Assembly (NCBI GenBank): GCA_041691795.1
Contig: JBEPTX010000001.1
Coordinates: 1-64,000, forward strand
Origin: JBEPTX01 sp041691795
Lineage (GTDB): Bacteria > Patescibacteriota > Saccharimonadia > Saccharimonadales > Saccharimonadaceae
Length of the DNA stretch: 64,000 bases
Direction: 5' to 3'
Shown: piece by piece, positions 50,827 to 60,917 of the stretch
Position numbering within the stretch: the stretch's first letter is position 1
Layout of the letters: each line of letters begins with the position of its first letter
The notes under the pieces: generated by a model
What the model saw: only the letters and a program-made list of their open reading frames with translations
Databases searched by the model: none
Told to the model about the DNA's origin: nothing
Made by a program: the position numbers and the translations under genes

Positions 50827-53349
50827 ATGGAAACCGTTTCTCGACTCACCCAACAATTCGTACCGACTCATTATGAACTCTCAATCGACATCGACCGTCC
50901 TGGCCGAACATTTAGCGGTACCGTTACGATGCACGGCGATTCGACACGTGGCAGCGAACATATTACTGTTCATGCCAAAGATTTGGTCATTCATTCGGCA
51001 ACGCTTGACGGCCACGAAGCAGATTTTGCGGCCAGTGACAACGATGAGCTATCCATTACAACACCAGATTTTAAAGCGGCTGGTCATGTTGTCGTTATTT
51101 CGTATAGCGGTGAGATCACTGACCCAATGCACGGCCTGTACCCTTGTTACTACGAACACGATGGTGTCAAAAAAGAATTACTCGCCACACAATTCGAGAG
51201 TCACCATGCTCGCGAAGTTTTCCCTTGTATTGATGAACCTGAAGCCAAAGCAACATTTGACGTGACGCTCATGACCGAACAAGATATTACCGTGCTTGGT
51301 AATATGCCAGTCAAACTCCAGCGTCCCGAAAACGACAAACTACTGACAATATTCGAAAAATCACCACGCATGAGCACCTACCTATTGGCATTTGTAACCG
51401 GCGAACTCCACCGAAAAACAGCTACGACCAAAGCTGATGTCGAGGTAAACGTCTGGGCAACCCCAGTGCAACCAGCTACTAGTTTGGATTTTGCACTCGA
51501 CAGTACAGTGCGAACCATCGAATTTTATAATGAATATTTTGGGACACCCTACCCACTTCCAAAATGTGACCTCGTTGCGCTGCCTGATTTTTCTGTTGGT
51601 GCGATGGAAAACTGGGGACTTATTACATTTCGCGAAGTTGCGTTGCTGGCCGATCCAAAAACGACGAGTATCAGCACGCGCCAATACGTTGCACTCGTCG
51701 TCGCGCACGAACTCGCTCACCAATGGTTTGGTAATTTGGTGACAATGAAATGGTGGAATAACCTCTGGTTAAATGAAAGTTTTGCCACATTGATGGAATA
51801 CTTGGCCGTCGATGCACTACACCCAGAATGGAATATGTGGTTGGAATTTGCCTCGAACGAACCAATTACATCGCTGCGTCGTGACAGTATTGATGGCGTT
51901 CAGCCCGTCCAGGTTGATGTGAATCATCCCGACGAAATCGGTACATTATTCGACGGTGCAATCGTCTATGCAAAAGGTGCACGATTACTCCGTATGCTGC
52001 AAAACTACGTTGGAAACGATGCCTTTCGCGCCGGTCTAAAACAGTATTTTAGGGATTTCACTTACAAAAACACCGAAGCAGATGATCTTTGGGAAGTTAT
52101 GGCTGTCGCCAGTGGCAAAGATATTGTGGGTATTATGAACACCTGGATTTCGCAGTCTGGATTCCCGCTTGTGCGTGTCTCGCAGGACGGTGACCAAGTC
52201 ACACTCACTCAGGAACGCTTCTTTGTTGGCCCACACGAACCCTCCGACCAGCTGTGGCCAATTCCACTCAATTCATCCGATCATGACATGCCCGAGCAGC
52301 TTGATACCAAATCAGTCACTGTGACACGCAATAACAGTCTGCCGCTCCTATTCAACGTCGGTGACACCGCACACTTTATCACATACTACGATGATGCGTT
52401 ATTTCAAGAAATTACAGATGAATTAAAAGCAAACAGATTATCACCCGTCGACCGCGTCCAACTGCTGAACCAAGCTGTCCTATTGGTTCGTGGTGGTGCG
52501 CTAAAATCCGATCACCTGATTCCATTTGTCACCGCTTTTCAAAACGAAACCAGCGAACCGGTCTGGGGACTTATGGTACTAGCACTGGGCGAATTACGAA
52601 AATTTGTCGATGATAATCCAGAGGCCGAGAAAAAACTGCGTCAATTGTACGGACAGCTTGCCCAGACTGAATATGTCCGACTTGGTTGGGAACCGAAGCC
52701 CGATGAATCCGAAGAAGACAGCAAACTTCGCAGTATTATCGTCGGTATGATGATCTATAGCGAAGACAAAGATGCGATCGCGACTGCCCGAAACTATTAC
52801 GACACGACGAAATTAGAAGATCTGAACCCAGAACTTCGTCCACTTATCCTTAGTAGCGTTGCCCGTTACGGCGACGCCAAAATCGTCGATGATTTACTGA
52901 CTGCCTATAAATCGACCAGTTCCAGTGAAGTGCAAAATGATATTTCCGCAGGAGTCACGGGCACCCGAATTGCAGAAAAGATTTCCGAACTACTCGAAAC
53001 GATCAAAGATAACGATATCGTTCGCCCACAAGACGCAACCCGTTGGTTTATCTATCTGATGCGTGGACGTGACGGCCGAACCGTCGCCTGGCAGTGGATC
53101 CGTGACAATTGGCAGTGGGTCGAAGACACGTTCAAGAGCGACAAAAGTTACGATAATTTCCCACGTTACACCGCGACATTACTACTGACTCAGCAAGAGC
53201 TCGGCGAATACAAAGCCTTCTTCGAACCCAAGAAGTCGATTCCAGCGCTTTCTCGTGTCATTACCATGGGAATTTCCGAAATTGAAGGTCGTGTTCAGCT
53301 GATCGAGCGCGACCGTGCTGCCGTTCAAAAAGCCCTACTCGAGCTCTAA
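50827..53349 (+). CDS. pepN: M1 family aminopeptidase
   Basis: An 840-residue zinc aminopeptidase that trims N-terminal residues from peptides. Seen are the substrate-binding VGAMENWGL (257-265), the zinc motif HELAHQWFGN (294-303) with the third ligand Glu in LNESFATLMEY, and a long C-terminal alpha-helical ERAP1-like domain. No signal peptide is visible, so it is likely cytosolic and used for peptide recycling. TATAAT lies six bases before the ATG. It is divergent from the nuclease and overlaps the end of rnhB by 15 bases. Confidence 0.94.
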   Translation: METVSRLTQQFVPTHYELSIDIDRPGRTFSGTVTMHGDSTRGSEHITVHAKDLVIHSATLDGHEADFAASDNDELSITTPDFKAAGHVVVISYSGEITDPMHGLYPCYYEHDGVKKELLATQFESHHAREVFPCIDEPEAKATFDVTLMTEQDITVLGNMPVKLQRPENDKLLTIFEKSPRMSTYLLAFVTGELHRKTATTKADVEVNVWATPVQPATSLDFALDSTVRTIEFYNEYFGTPYPLPKCDLVALPDFSVGAMENWGLITFREVALLADPKTTSISTRQYVALVVAHELAHQWFGNLVTMKWWNNLWLNESFATLMEYLAVDALHPEWNMWLEFASNEPITSLRRDSIDGVQPVQVDVNHPDEIGTLFDGAIVYAKGARLLRMLQNYVGNDAFRAGLKQYFRDFTYKNTEADDLWEVMAVASGKDIVGIMNTWISQSGFPLVRVSQDGDQVTLTQERFFVGPHEPSDQLWPIPLNSSDHDMPEQLDTKSVTVTRNNSLPLLFNVGDTAHFITYYDDALFQEITDELKANRLSPVDRVQLLNQAVLLVRGGALKSDHLIPFVTAFQNETSEPVWGLMVLALGELRKFVDDNPEAEKKLRQLYGQLAQTEYVRLGWEPKPDESEEDSKLRSIIVGMMIYSEDKDAIATARNYYDTTKLEDLNPELRPLILSSVARYGDAKIVDDLLTAYKSTSSSEVQNDISAGVTGTRIAEKISELLETIKDNDIVRPQDATRWFIYLMRGRDGRTVAWQWIRDNWQWVEDTFKSDKSYDNFPRYTATLLLTQQELGEYKAFFEPKKSIPALSRVITMGISEIEGRVQLIERDRAAVQKALLEL

Positions 53350-54345
53350 ATACTCTTCGACATCTGGTGGATTACCCGTCATCGAAATAACCGCCAGCAT
53401 AAGATCCATATCAGTGATTTTATTTGTGTGCGCATAAAATTTGGCAGCGAAGCCCATTTGATTCAACTTTTTGCGTGTAATTGCCGCAATTCCGCCACCT
53501 TGATTAGGACTTTTGCGATATTTCACCTCTGTAAAATAGAGCGTTCCGTCCTGGCGTGAAACAATATCAATTTCACAGTATTTTGTCTTCCAGTTGCGCT
53601 CCAAAATCTCGTGGGTATGACGTAGCAGATAGTTCGCTGCCTCATCCTCGGCTCTGTCACCAATCTTCTTTGTCGTCTCGCCAACAGACGAATCAATCAA
53701 ACTTTTACCAGCTGACCTGTCACCGCCGACACCATCAGGTGTGGCGTGGTCAGCAGGTGAAATGTTTGGTTGATTTGTCTGGCTTTTATACTTCGCCAGC
53801 GGTGCGAACGAAAGCCGATGTAGTGGTGTCACACCATGTTTTTCGATCGCATTTCGATGCGCCTCAGTCCCATACCCAACATGACTTTTAAACTTATACT
53901 CCGGATACAGCAAATCTTGTTCGATCATATAATTGTCACGTGCAACTTTGGCAATGATTGACGCCGCCGATACACTTGGTACCAACAAATCCGCTTTTTT
54001 CATCGTCGTGACATACGGCCCCTTGCCCGTTTCTGCCAAAAAATTCACCGTTCCATCAATAATAATTTCCGTATATGACGCCTGGACTTCCTCGACCGCA
54101 CGCCTTGTCGCCAGCACCAGCGCAGCCGATAGCCCAATCTCATCAATTTCCGCCGCGCTCACCCATCCCAGCCCATAACCACCCGCCTGATCACGAATAA
54201 GCACGTCTAGCTCATCACGACGTTTCTTGGTCAATTTCTTGCTATCAGTCAGACCTTCAATAGATGCGCCACCCAGCACAACAGCACCAACAACCAACGG
54301 TCCTGCCCATGGCCCTCGCCCAACTTCATCAATCCCAAGTATCAT
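53335..54345 (-). CDS. rnhB: Fused RNase HII and YraN (UPF0102) nuclease-like protein
   Basis: A 336-residue fusion. Residues 1-188 are RNase HII, which cuts RNA in RNA-DNA hybrids: GIDEVGRGPWAGPL (Asp6, Glu7), TDSKKL, IIDGTVNFL and the C-terminal HRLSFAP. A polar linker (189-226) leads to a YraN domain (227-327): GDRAEDEAANYLLRHTHEILERNW, CEIDIV, and FTEVKYRKSPNQGGG, with the Asp-x(n)-Glu-x-Lys of the PD-(D/E)XK-like fold. The two are adjacent separate genes in many bacteria. No stop or shift separates them here. Confidence 0.92.
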   Translation of the reverse strand: MILGIDEVGRGPWAGPLVVGAVVLGGASIEGLTDSKKLTKKRRDELDVLIRDQAGGYGLGWVSAAEIDEIGLSAALVLATRRAVEEVQASYTEIIIDGTVNFLAETGKGPYVTTMKKADLLVPSVSAASIIAKVARDNYMIEQDLLYPEYKFKSHVGYGTEAHRNAIEKHGVTPLHRLSFAPLAKYKSQTNQPNISPADHATPDGVGGDRSAGKSLIDSSVGETTKKIGDRAEDEAANYLLRHTHEILERNWKTKYCEIDIVSRQDGTLYFTEVKYRKSPNQGGGIAAITRKKLNQMGFAAKFYAHTNKITDMDLMLAVISMTGNPPDVEEYLELE

Positions 54346-54365
54346 TAAAGTCTATTATAGATCAA

Positions 54366-54389
54366 AACGCCCCGATTTCTCGGAGCGTT
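54366..54389 (-). terminator. Terminator after rplS
   Basis: AACGCCCCG pairs with CGGAGCGTT (one G-U or mismatch), followed on the minus strand by TTTTGAT. It lies between rplS and rnhB. Confidence 0.65.
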
Positions 54390-54401
54390 CTTTTATTCGG
54401 T

Positions 54402-54430
54402 GGATTCTGAAATAAATTCAGAATGACAAG
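54402..54430. repeat. Module B repeat, copy 3
   Basis: GGATTCTGAAATAAATTCAG followed by AATGACAAG. ATTCTGAA pairs perfectly with TTCAGAAT over a 5-base loop. It has the same frame as module B at 109-138 and 17038-17066 but different stem bases, so the fold is kept. It lies at the end of rplS. Confidence 0.7.
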
Positions 54431-54432
54431 AT

Positions 54433-54894
54433 TTATTTTTCTTCGGTTGCAGCTTCTTCAGCTGGAGCGTCAGCAACTTCTGCTTCTGCTTTTGGCTCTT
54501 CTTTGACAGGAGCTTCAGCAAGCGTGTTGATACCTTCGCGGTCGAAGTTTTGTGCGGTCAAACGAGCGCTTTTACCACTACGGTTACGTAGGAATGATAG
54601 GAAGTTACGGCGAACTTTCGCACGACGAACAACTTCTACCTTGGCAACAAGTGGGCTGTGGAGCATAAAGCTCTTTTCGACACCAACACCACTGGCAATT
54701 TTGCGGACAGTAATACGTGATGTGTGGGAATTCTTGTTGTCAGTACGGATAACAACGCCTTCAAAAATCTGAATACGCTCTTTGTTACCTTCTTTAATTT
54801 TTTGGTGGACACGGACAGTATCACCACTGCGTACATCAACAACAGCGTGCTTTTTCTGTTCGTCGTTAACCTTTTGGATTAGTGCAAAACTCAT
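54433..54894 (-). CDS. rplS: Large subunit ribosomal protein bL19
   Basis: A 153-residue bL19 that sits at the 30S-50S interface. The core (1-115) is clear: VDVRSGDTVRVHQKIKEGNK, IQIFEGVVIR, and RRAKVRRNFLSFLRNRSGKSARL. The last 27 residues are an acidic Ala/Glu/Pro tail (EAPVKEEPKAEAEV...) beyond the normal end. GAGAGA lies before the ATG. It stands alone, with no rpsP-rimM-trmD neighbours. Confidence 0.96.
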   Translation of the reverse strand: MSFALIQKVNDEQKKHAVVDVRSGDTVRVHQKIKEGNKERIQIFEGVVIRTDNKNSHTSRITVRKIASGVGVEKSFMLHSPLVAKVEVVRRAKVRRNFLSFLRNRSGKSARLTAQNFDREGINTLAEAPVKEEPKAEAEVADAPAEEAATEEK

Positions 54895-54975
54895 TTTATC
54901 TCTCGCTTAAACTTTATAAATACAATCAACTGTAAATTGTAGCATAGTTTTATCTGTTTTGAAAGAGGTAGCCGT

Positions 54976-56604
54976 CTAAATTGCGCGGTTTACTTCTTCG
55001 AGCGTCGTTTCACCGCGCAGTGCAGCCAGCACTCCGGCCTGGATCAAGGTAATAAGATCAGCCGATTTCTTGGCTTCGGCCTCGATCGCCTCCGGGTTGG
55101 CATCGGCAATATCACCACGAAGAAAGGCTTGAATTTGGTGATTGACCACCATCTGTTCCATCACCACAATACGCCCCTTAAACCCAAATGGTGCATCGGG
55201 ATGAATATTTGGCTTCCATAGCTTGAAATTATCCAGATCAACACCCCCCAGACGTTCCTGGCGCACCCCGGCAAGCGTCGCCTTGACCCAATGTTTGGTG
55301 GCTTCGTCGGGCTCGTACTCTTCCTTGGATGGATCATACAATTTACGCACCAATCGCTGTGCAATCAGTAGACGAATCGCCGAACTAAAGATTGGGTTGA
55401 TACCAATCATACCGATCATACGACTAAAGGCCGCGCTGGTAGAGTTGGCGTGAAATGATGATAGCACGAGGTGTCCGGTAATAGACGCCTGGATCGCCGT
55501 CTTGGCGGTATCAACGTCACGGATCTCACCAAGCATCACGACATCAGGGTCCAAACGAAGCACCGAACGTAGCCCATCTGCAAAGGTCTGGCCGTGTGTT
55601 GTATCAATCGGAATCTGGGCAATACCACCAATACCATACTCAATTGGGTCCTCTAGGGTGAGGATCTTGCGATCGGTCGTATTGAGAGCGTTCAAAATAC
55701 TATACAAAGTAGTAGACTTACCCGAACCAGTCGGACCCACCATCAACATCATCCCGCGCGGGTGACTGACAATTTCTTGAATTTCGGCCATTTCCTTGGG
55801 CGGAATACCTAGGAGGTCAAGGTTTAGCATACTCTCGTCAAAGTTAAACAAACGCAGCACAGCGTCCTGCCCATACATCGTCGGGACGGTCTCGATACGA
55901 ATGTTCAACAGGTGGGTTGCGCCGTCGCGAGTAATTTCCTTTTGGATGTGTCCAGATTGCGACGTTTTGGCTGCTGCCGAGATATTAGCACGCGAGGCGA
56001 TCGCGCTCATCAACACGCGATATTTCTCTTTGTTAATATCAGCAACAGGGTGCAAACGACCATCGACACGCATACGAATACGAATATAGGTGCGTTGGTT
56101 TTCGACGTGGATGTCACTGGCGGTCAGACGGTCAGCTTGGTCGATCAGATAATCCATTACTTGGTCGGAACCAACAGAGTTGAGGGTGTCACTAACCGAA
56201 CGGAGCGTATTACTATCGCCCTCTTTGGCAATACTAATGTCATCGTAAATAATTTTCTTGGGCGGATCATAACGATCCATCAAATAGGTGTAGCCAGATT
56301 GGCTTAGCAGGAATACTTGGGCTTCTTTGCCCTGATCAGAATATTCCTTGCGGAGTTTCGCAATGACTGATTCTGGCGTTTGACTACTAACACCGAAGCG
56401 AAAAGGTATATTCTCGCCACCCATCTGCAGCGGAACCATGCGGTTCTTGTGCATGTCCGCGATCGACAGTAGTGTTGGTTCAAGTTGCAGTTCTTTCTCG
56501 AACTCGCGCGAATCTAGATAGGACAAACCCAAGATAGCCGCACGCTGCTGCGTGGACTTTTCTTCGTGTTCCCTACGACGATCCTGGATTTTTCCTTCGT
56601 CCAT
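54976..56604 (-). CDS. pilB: PilB/GspE-type pilus assembly ATPase without zinc cysteines
   Basis: A 542-residue secretion ATPase that powers type IV pilus extension. Seen are the Walker A GPTGSGKSTT (290-299), the Asp box TLEDPIEYGIGGIAQ, the Walker B LGEIRD (358-363) and the His box GHLVLSSFHAN. The C-terminal zinc motif, normally LCxxC...GCxxCxxTGYKGR, reads LYDPSKEEY (422-430) and HPDAPFGFKGR (468-478): all four cysteines are missing. The N-terminal 80 residues are short. No other pilus genes are next to it. Confidence 0.92.
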   Translation of the reverse strand: MDEGKIQDRRREHEEKSTQQRAAILGLSYLDSREFEKELQLEPTLLSIADMHKNRMVPLQMGGENIPFRFGVSSQTPESVIAKLRKEYSDQGKEAQVFLLSQSGYTYLMDRYDPPKKIIYDDISIAKEGDSNTLRSVSDTLNSVGSDQVMDYLIDQADRLTASDIHVENQRTYIRIRMRVDGRLHPVADINKEKYRVLMSAIASRANISAAAKTSQSGHIQKEITRDGATHLLNIRIETVPTMYGQDAVLRLFNFDESMLNLDLLGIPPKEMAEIQEIVSHPRGMMLMVGPTGSGKSTTLYSILNALNTTDRKILTLEDPIEYGIGGIAQIPIDTTHGQTFADGLRSVLRLDPDVVMLGEIRDVDTAKTAIQASITGHLVLSSFHANSTSAAFSRMIGMIGINPIFSSAIRLLIAQRLVRKLYDPSKEEYEPDEATKHWVKATLAGVRQERLGGVDLDNFKLWKPNIHPDAPFGFKGRIVVMEQMVVNHQIQAFLRGDIADANPEAIEAEAKKSADLITLIQAGVLAALRGETTLEEVNRAI

Positions 56605-56666
56605 TACCGCTTATGATAACAGAAAGCACAAGAATTTTGTAGACCATAGGGTGTTACAATGGCTTT

Positions 56667-57152
56667 ATGCCCGAAATTATCGTTATTGCACATAATATCC
56701 GTTCGACCCACAATGTTGGATCGATTTTTCGGACATGTGAAGGCTTTGGAGTAAAACTCATCATACTGAGTGGCTACACGCCCTACCCAAAAATAGTTGA
56801 CGATTCACGTCTCCCGCATATTTCTGAAAAATTGACGAAACAGATACACAAATCTGCACTTGATGCCGAGTCGTTGGTACCATTTGTCTATCAAGAGGTT
56901 CCTGATCTCGAAGCACTCAAAACCGATGGTTATCGCCTTATAGGATTGGAGCAAGATGATCGCAGTGCGATGCTACAAGATTATGTAGCAGGTGACAAAA
57001 TCGCACTACTACTAGGCGAAGAAGTCGAGGGTTTAACACCGGAACTACGCGCTGCTTGTGATGACCTCATCGAAATACCGATGCAAGGCCAAAAAGAATC
57101 ATTCAACGTCAGCGTAGCCACCGGAATTGCCCTCTACGGGCTTTTGTACTGA
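56667..57152 (+). CDS. SpoU-family RNA 2'-O-methyltransferase
   Basis: A 161-residue SPOUT enzyme, shorter than the TrmH at 19969. The motifs are HNIRSTHNVGSIFRTCEGFGV (motif 1), ALLLGEEVEGLTPEL (motif 2) and IPMQGQKESFNVSVATGIALY (motif 3). It probably methylates a tRNA wobble or rRNA position; TrmL-like length. TACAAT lies six bases before the ATG. It ends one base before the end of dnaE (convergent). Confidence 0.92.
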   Translation: MPEIIVIAHNIRSTHNVGSIFRTCEGFGVKLIILSGYTPYPKIVDDSRLPHISEKLTKQIHKSALDAESLVPFVYQEVPDLEALKTDGYRLIGLEQDDRSAMLQDYVAGDKIALLLGEEVEGLTPELRAACDDLIEIPMQGQKESFNVSVATGIALYGLLY

Positions 57153-57153
57153 C

Positions 57154-60100
57154 CTATTTCAAGGACACGCAATCTTCACCAAGCAACTTCACCAGATTAC
57201 CAAGTAACGTATCACTGCCATCAACACGGAATGGCAATCTAATTGCCGACGTTTTTTCGGCACCCAGAACCAGAACGATATCCGTCGAACCCGGGAAGTC
57301 ACTACACGCTTGTTTGAGCGCCAATAGTGCGCCGTGATCATCCGGATCTTTAATGTGAACAAATAGTTTTTTAATAACTGGCGCATCAAGCACTGGTCGT
57401 GCCTTCTCGGTCACTACGGTTGCTTTTGGTTTGGCCGTTTGAGCCGCAGCGTCGCCATCTTCTTTGGCGTTTTGTTCGGCAATACGCATGGCTTTGACAC
57501 GGCTGCTTATTTTGGGCGCCTGCATTTTACGGCCTGTCGATTCATAATCACGAAGTTCTTGATCGCTCACAATCACAACTTCGTCAGCAATCATTTTTGC
57601 TTCGGTTCCGACATTACCATCACGATCTCGTGCGCTTATTTTGCCTGTCGCTCGAATCACTGTGTCTTGGACCAATTTGGCACCAATTTGTTCGTATAAA
57701 TTTGGAAAAATGATTATTTCACCTTCACTTGTTTTGTCTTCCAATCCGACGAATGCCATTTTGGTACCTGATTTTGTCACAATTGTTCGGACGGTATTTA
57801 TAATACCTCCGATGGTTGCTTTTTTGCCGTCAACATCTGGCGTCATTTGCATCAATGGAATCGTTTGTTCTTCAAAATACGCATCGTAATGATCAAGCGG
57901 GTGCGCACTAATATAAAGCCCGAGGAGTTCACGTTCCCAGGTTAATCGTTCCTTGTCAGTATGTTTGGCGGGTGCAGGCGTCATGGTGACGGTTGGTTGA
58001 ATTGATGCACTCGCTCCCAGCGCACCAAATAAATCAGTCTGTCCGCTCAGTGCGTCTTTTTGTAATTTACTTGCAAATGCTTGGACTGTCTCAAGATTAA
58101 ACAGCAAGTCAGATCGATCACCAAATCCATCGAACCCACCTGATTTAATCAGCGATTCCCAAGCTTTTTTGTTGAATTTTCCGGTACTGACACGTTTTGC
58201 AAAATCTTCGACTGACGTAAATTTCCCGTCGGCGCGTGCTCGCAAAATTTCTTCGACAGCACCAACACCAACACCTTTTACGGCTGCCATTCCAAAGCGA
58301 ATTTTGCTCTCACCAGGCACGACAGCAAATTCGACAAATGATTCGTTTACGTCTGGCGCCATGACAGTAATACCCATTTTTTTACATTCAGTAATTTCAA
58401 TCGCCAACCTATCAATATCGTCCTGGTCGCTGGTCATAAGTGCTGCCATAAATGCATCAGGATAATGTGCTTTTAGATAGCTGGTCCAGTATGAAATTTG
58501 AGCATAGCAGGTTGCATGTGCCTTGTTAAACGAATAATCAGCAAACGGCTGAATCTGTGCCCATAATTTTTTAGCACCATCACGTGTCAGGCCTTGCTTG
58601 ATACAACCTTCGATAAACTTCGGCTCTTCGGCATTCATAATATCGCGTTTCTTTTTACCAATAGCTTTACGCACCAAATCAGCTTCACCGGCTGTATATC
58701 CCGCCACTAGCTGGAGGAGTTTAATAATCTGCTCTTGGTAGACCATGACACCGTACGTATCCTGCAGGATTGGCTCCAAAGATTCGTGAATATACGTAAT
58801 CGATGCCGGGTTGTTTTTGCCTTCAATAAAACGTGGAATTTCAGACATTGGACCCGGTCGATACAACGCGCCCATCGCAATAATATCTTCGAACTGGGTT
58901 GGTTTTAGCTCTTTTAGATAACGTTTCATACCGGCAGATTCAAGCTGGAAAACACCTGTCGTATCAGCACGTCGTAGTAGCTCAAATGTTTTCTCATCGT
59001 CATTGGGAATGCTTCCAAGATCAATTTCATTCTTGTAAACTTTTCGGATTATACGCAGTGCGTTATTGATAACCGTGAGGTTTGAAAGACCCAAAAAGTC
59101 CATCTTCAAAAGCCCAAGTTCCTCGACTGGTCCCATCGGATACTGTGTTGCAACGACGCCTTTTTGCGCCATTTCTAACGGTGCATATTTAACAATATCA
59201 TCAGGCGCAATTACCACACCCGCTGCATGAACACCATGACTACGAATCGTACCTTCTAACTGAATCGCAAAATCAAATACTTGTTTTGCCGTAGGGTTAG
59301 TTTCGTACTCATGTTTCAAATCTGGGTCATCCATGATTGATGTGGCGAGCGGAATATGACGACCCTGGGCAGGTGGCGGAATCATTTTTGATAAACGGTC
59401 AGCTTCGGCATAGGGAACCTGGAGCACGCGCGCAACATCACGTATGGCAGCGCGGGCAGCCATACGCCCAAATGTAACGATATTAGCAACACGTGACGCA
59501 CCATATTTTTGTGAACAATATTCAATCACTTCACCGCGACGCGTATCCTGAATATCAATATCAATATCTGGCATACTAATACGGCCTGGGTTCAAAAATC
59601 GTTCGAACATCAAACTATAACGAAGTGGTTCGATTTCGGTAATCCTAATCGCATAGGCAACAATTGAACCGGCTGCCGAGCCACGCCCGGGGCCAAAAAT
59701 AATTCCCTGATTTTTGCCCCATTTAATAAAATCTTGGACAATCAAAAAATAGCCATTGTAGCCCATTTGGTCCATGATTCCCAGCTCATAATCAGCACGT
59801 TCAATCACGTCTGCTTTTAGTTTTTTACGCGCATCATCAATCGATAATTTCTCACTCTCGTCGAGTGCAACACCGCCGTAGCGCCAAGCAAGACCTTGCC
59901 AAACAAGTTTATCTAAATACGATTTTTCGTCCTCACCATCTGGAACAGGGAATTTTGGAATCAATATTCCGCCCAACTTGATCGTGACATCACAACGATC
60001 AGCAATATGACGAGTATTTTTCACTGCATCAGGATTTGTTTTGCCCCAACGTTCAATAATTTCTGCAGGTTCGGTGACATGTAGCTCAAATTCTTTTAAA

Positions 60101-60870
60101 CTCATGCGTTTTTCGTCGCTCAAAAATGCGCCCGTGCCAACACAAAGGAGAATTTCGTGCGCATCTCGATCCTCGTGTTTCAGGTAGTGACCATCACTTG
60201 TAATAACACATGGAATTTCAAGTTCTTTTGATAATTTTTCAAGATATTTATTGATTTTTACTTGGTCCTCCCACTTACTTGGGTGATCCGGATGACCATG
60301 ATCTTGTAGTTCCAAATAGTAGCGATCGCCAAAGATAGATTTGTACCAACTTGCAACTTTCTTTGCCTCTTCGTAATTATCCATCTTCAGATTCTCACCA
60401 ACCTCACCACTGGCACAGGCGGATAATACGATCAGGCCTTCGTTGTACTGCTCTAATAGATCATGATCAATACGTGGTTTGTAATACATACCCTCTAGGT
60501 TTGCCTTGGTCGATAAAATCATCAAGTTTTGATACCCAATATCGTTCATTGCCAGGAGAATAAGGTGGTAACGCGCCTTGTCCTTGCCAGGGTCACGATC
60601 ATGACGAGAACGCGCTGCTACGTAGGCTTCCATGCCGATAATAGGCTTAATCCCACCGTCTGTAGCAGCTTTGTAGAATTCGATCACACCCGACATCGTA
60701 CCGTGATCCGTAACAGCAACCGCGCTCATACCCAGTTCTTTAACACGATCAACAAGCGCAGGAATTTTGGTCATACCATCAAGCAAGCTGTGATGTGTAT
60801 GATTATGCAAATGCACATAATCAGACGCTTGCAGCTGCGTAGGTGTACTGGCCGTTTTACTTTCCCCCAT
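57154..60870 (-). CDS. dnaE: DNA polymerase III alpha subunit
   Basis: A 1238-residue replicative polymerase (DnaE1 type). The N-terminal PHP domain keeps HNHTHHSLLDGM and TDHGTM. The palm active site has PDIDIDIQDTRRGEV, with GRGSAAGSIVAYAIRIT before it, and RPGPMSEIPRF and KKKRDIMNAEEPKF in the fingers. The helix-hairpin-helix (GVGVGAVEEIL) and OB domain (about 1000-1100, IGGIINTVRTIVTKSGTKMAFVGLED) follow. TATAAT lies ten bases before the ATG. Confidence 0.97.
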   Translation of the reverse strand: MGESKTASTPTQLQASDYVHLHNHTHHSLLDGMTKIPALVDRVKELGMSAVAVTDHGTMSGVIEFYKAATDGGIKPIIGMEAYVAARSRHDRDPGKDKARYHLILLAMNDIGYQNLMILSTKANLEGMYYKPRIDHDLLEQYNEGLIVLSACASGEVGENLKMDNYEEAKKVASWYKSIFGDRYYLELQDHGHPDHPSKWEDQVKINKYLEKLSKELEIPCVITSDGHYLKHEDRDAHEILLCVGTGAFLSDEKRMSLKEFELHVTEPAEIIERWGKTNPDAVKNTRHIADRCDVTIKLGGILIPKFPVPDGEDEKSYLDKLVWQGLAWRYGGVALDESEKLSIDDARKKLKADVIERADYELGIMDQMGYNGYFLIVQDFIKWGKNQGIIFGPGRGSAAGSIVAYAIRITEIEPLRYSLMFERFLNPGRISMPDIDIDIQDTRRGEVIEYCSQKYGASRVANIVTFGRMAARAAIRDVARVLQVPYAEADRLSKMIPPPAQGRHIPLATSIMDDPDLKHEYETNPTAKQVFDFAIQLEGTIRSHGVHAAGVVIAPDDIVKYAPLEMAQKGVVATQYPMGPVEELGLLKMDFLGLSNLTVINNALRIIRKVYKNEIDLGSIPNDDEKTFELLRRADTTGVFQLESAGMKRYLKELKPTQFEDIIAMGALYRPGPMSEIPRFIEGKNNPASITYIHESLEPILQDTYGVMVYQEQIIKLLQLVAGYTAGEADLVRKAIGKKKRDIMNAEEPKFIEGCIKQGLTRDGAKKLWAQIQPFADYSFNKAHATCYAQISYWTSYLKAHYPDAFMAALMTSDQDDIDRLAIEITECKKMGITVMAPDVNESFVEFAVVPGESKIRFGMAAVKGVGVGAVEEILRARADGKFTSVEDFAKRVSTGKFNKKAWESLIKSGGFDGFGDRSDLLFNLETVQAFASKLQKDALSGQTDLFGALGASASIQPTVTMTPAPAKHTDKERLTWERELLGLYISAHPLDHYDAYFEEQTIPLMQMTPDVDGKKATIGGIINTVRTIVTKSGTKMAFVGLEDKTSEGEIIIFPNLYEQIGAKLVQDTVIRATGKISARDRDGNVGTEAKMIADEVVIVSDQELRDYESTGRKMQAPKISSRVKAMRIAEQNAKEDGDAAAQTAKPKATVVTEKARPVLDAPVIKKLFVHIKDPDDHGALLALKQACSDFPGSTDIVLVLGAEKTSAIRLPFRVDGSDTLLGNLVKLLGEDCVSLK

Positions 60871-60917
60871 AACTTACCCTATTATATAGGATTTTGGGTC
60901 ATCACGATAGAGGTCGT

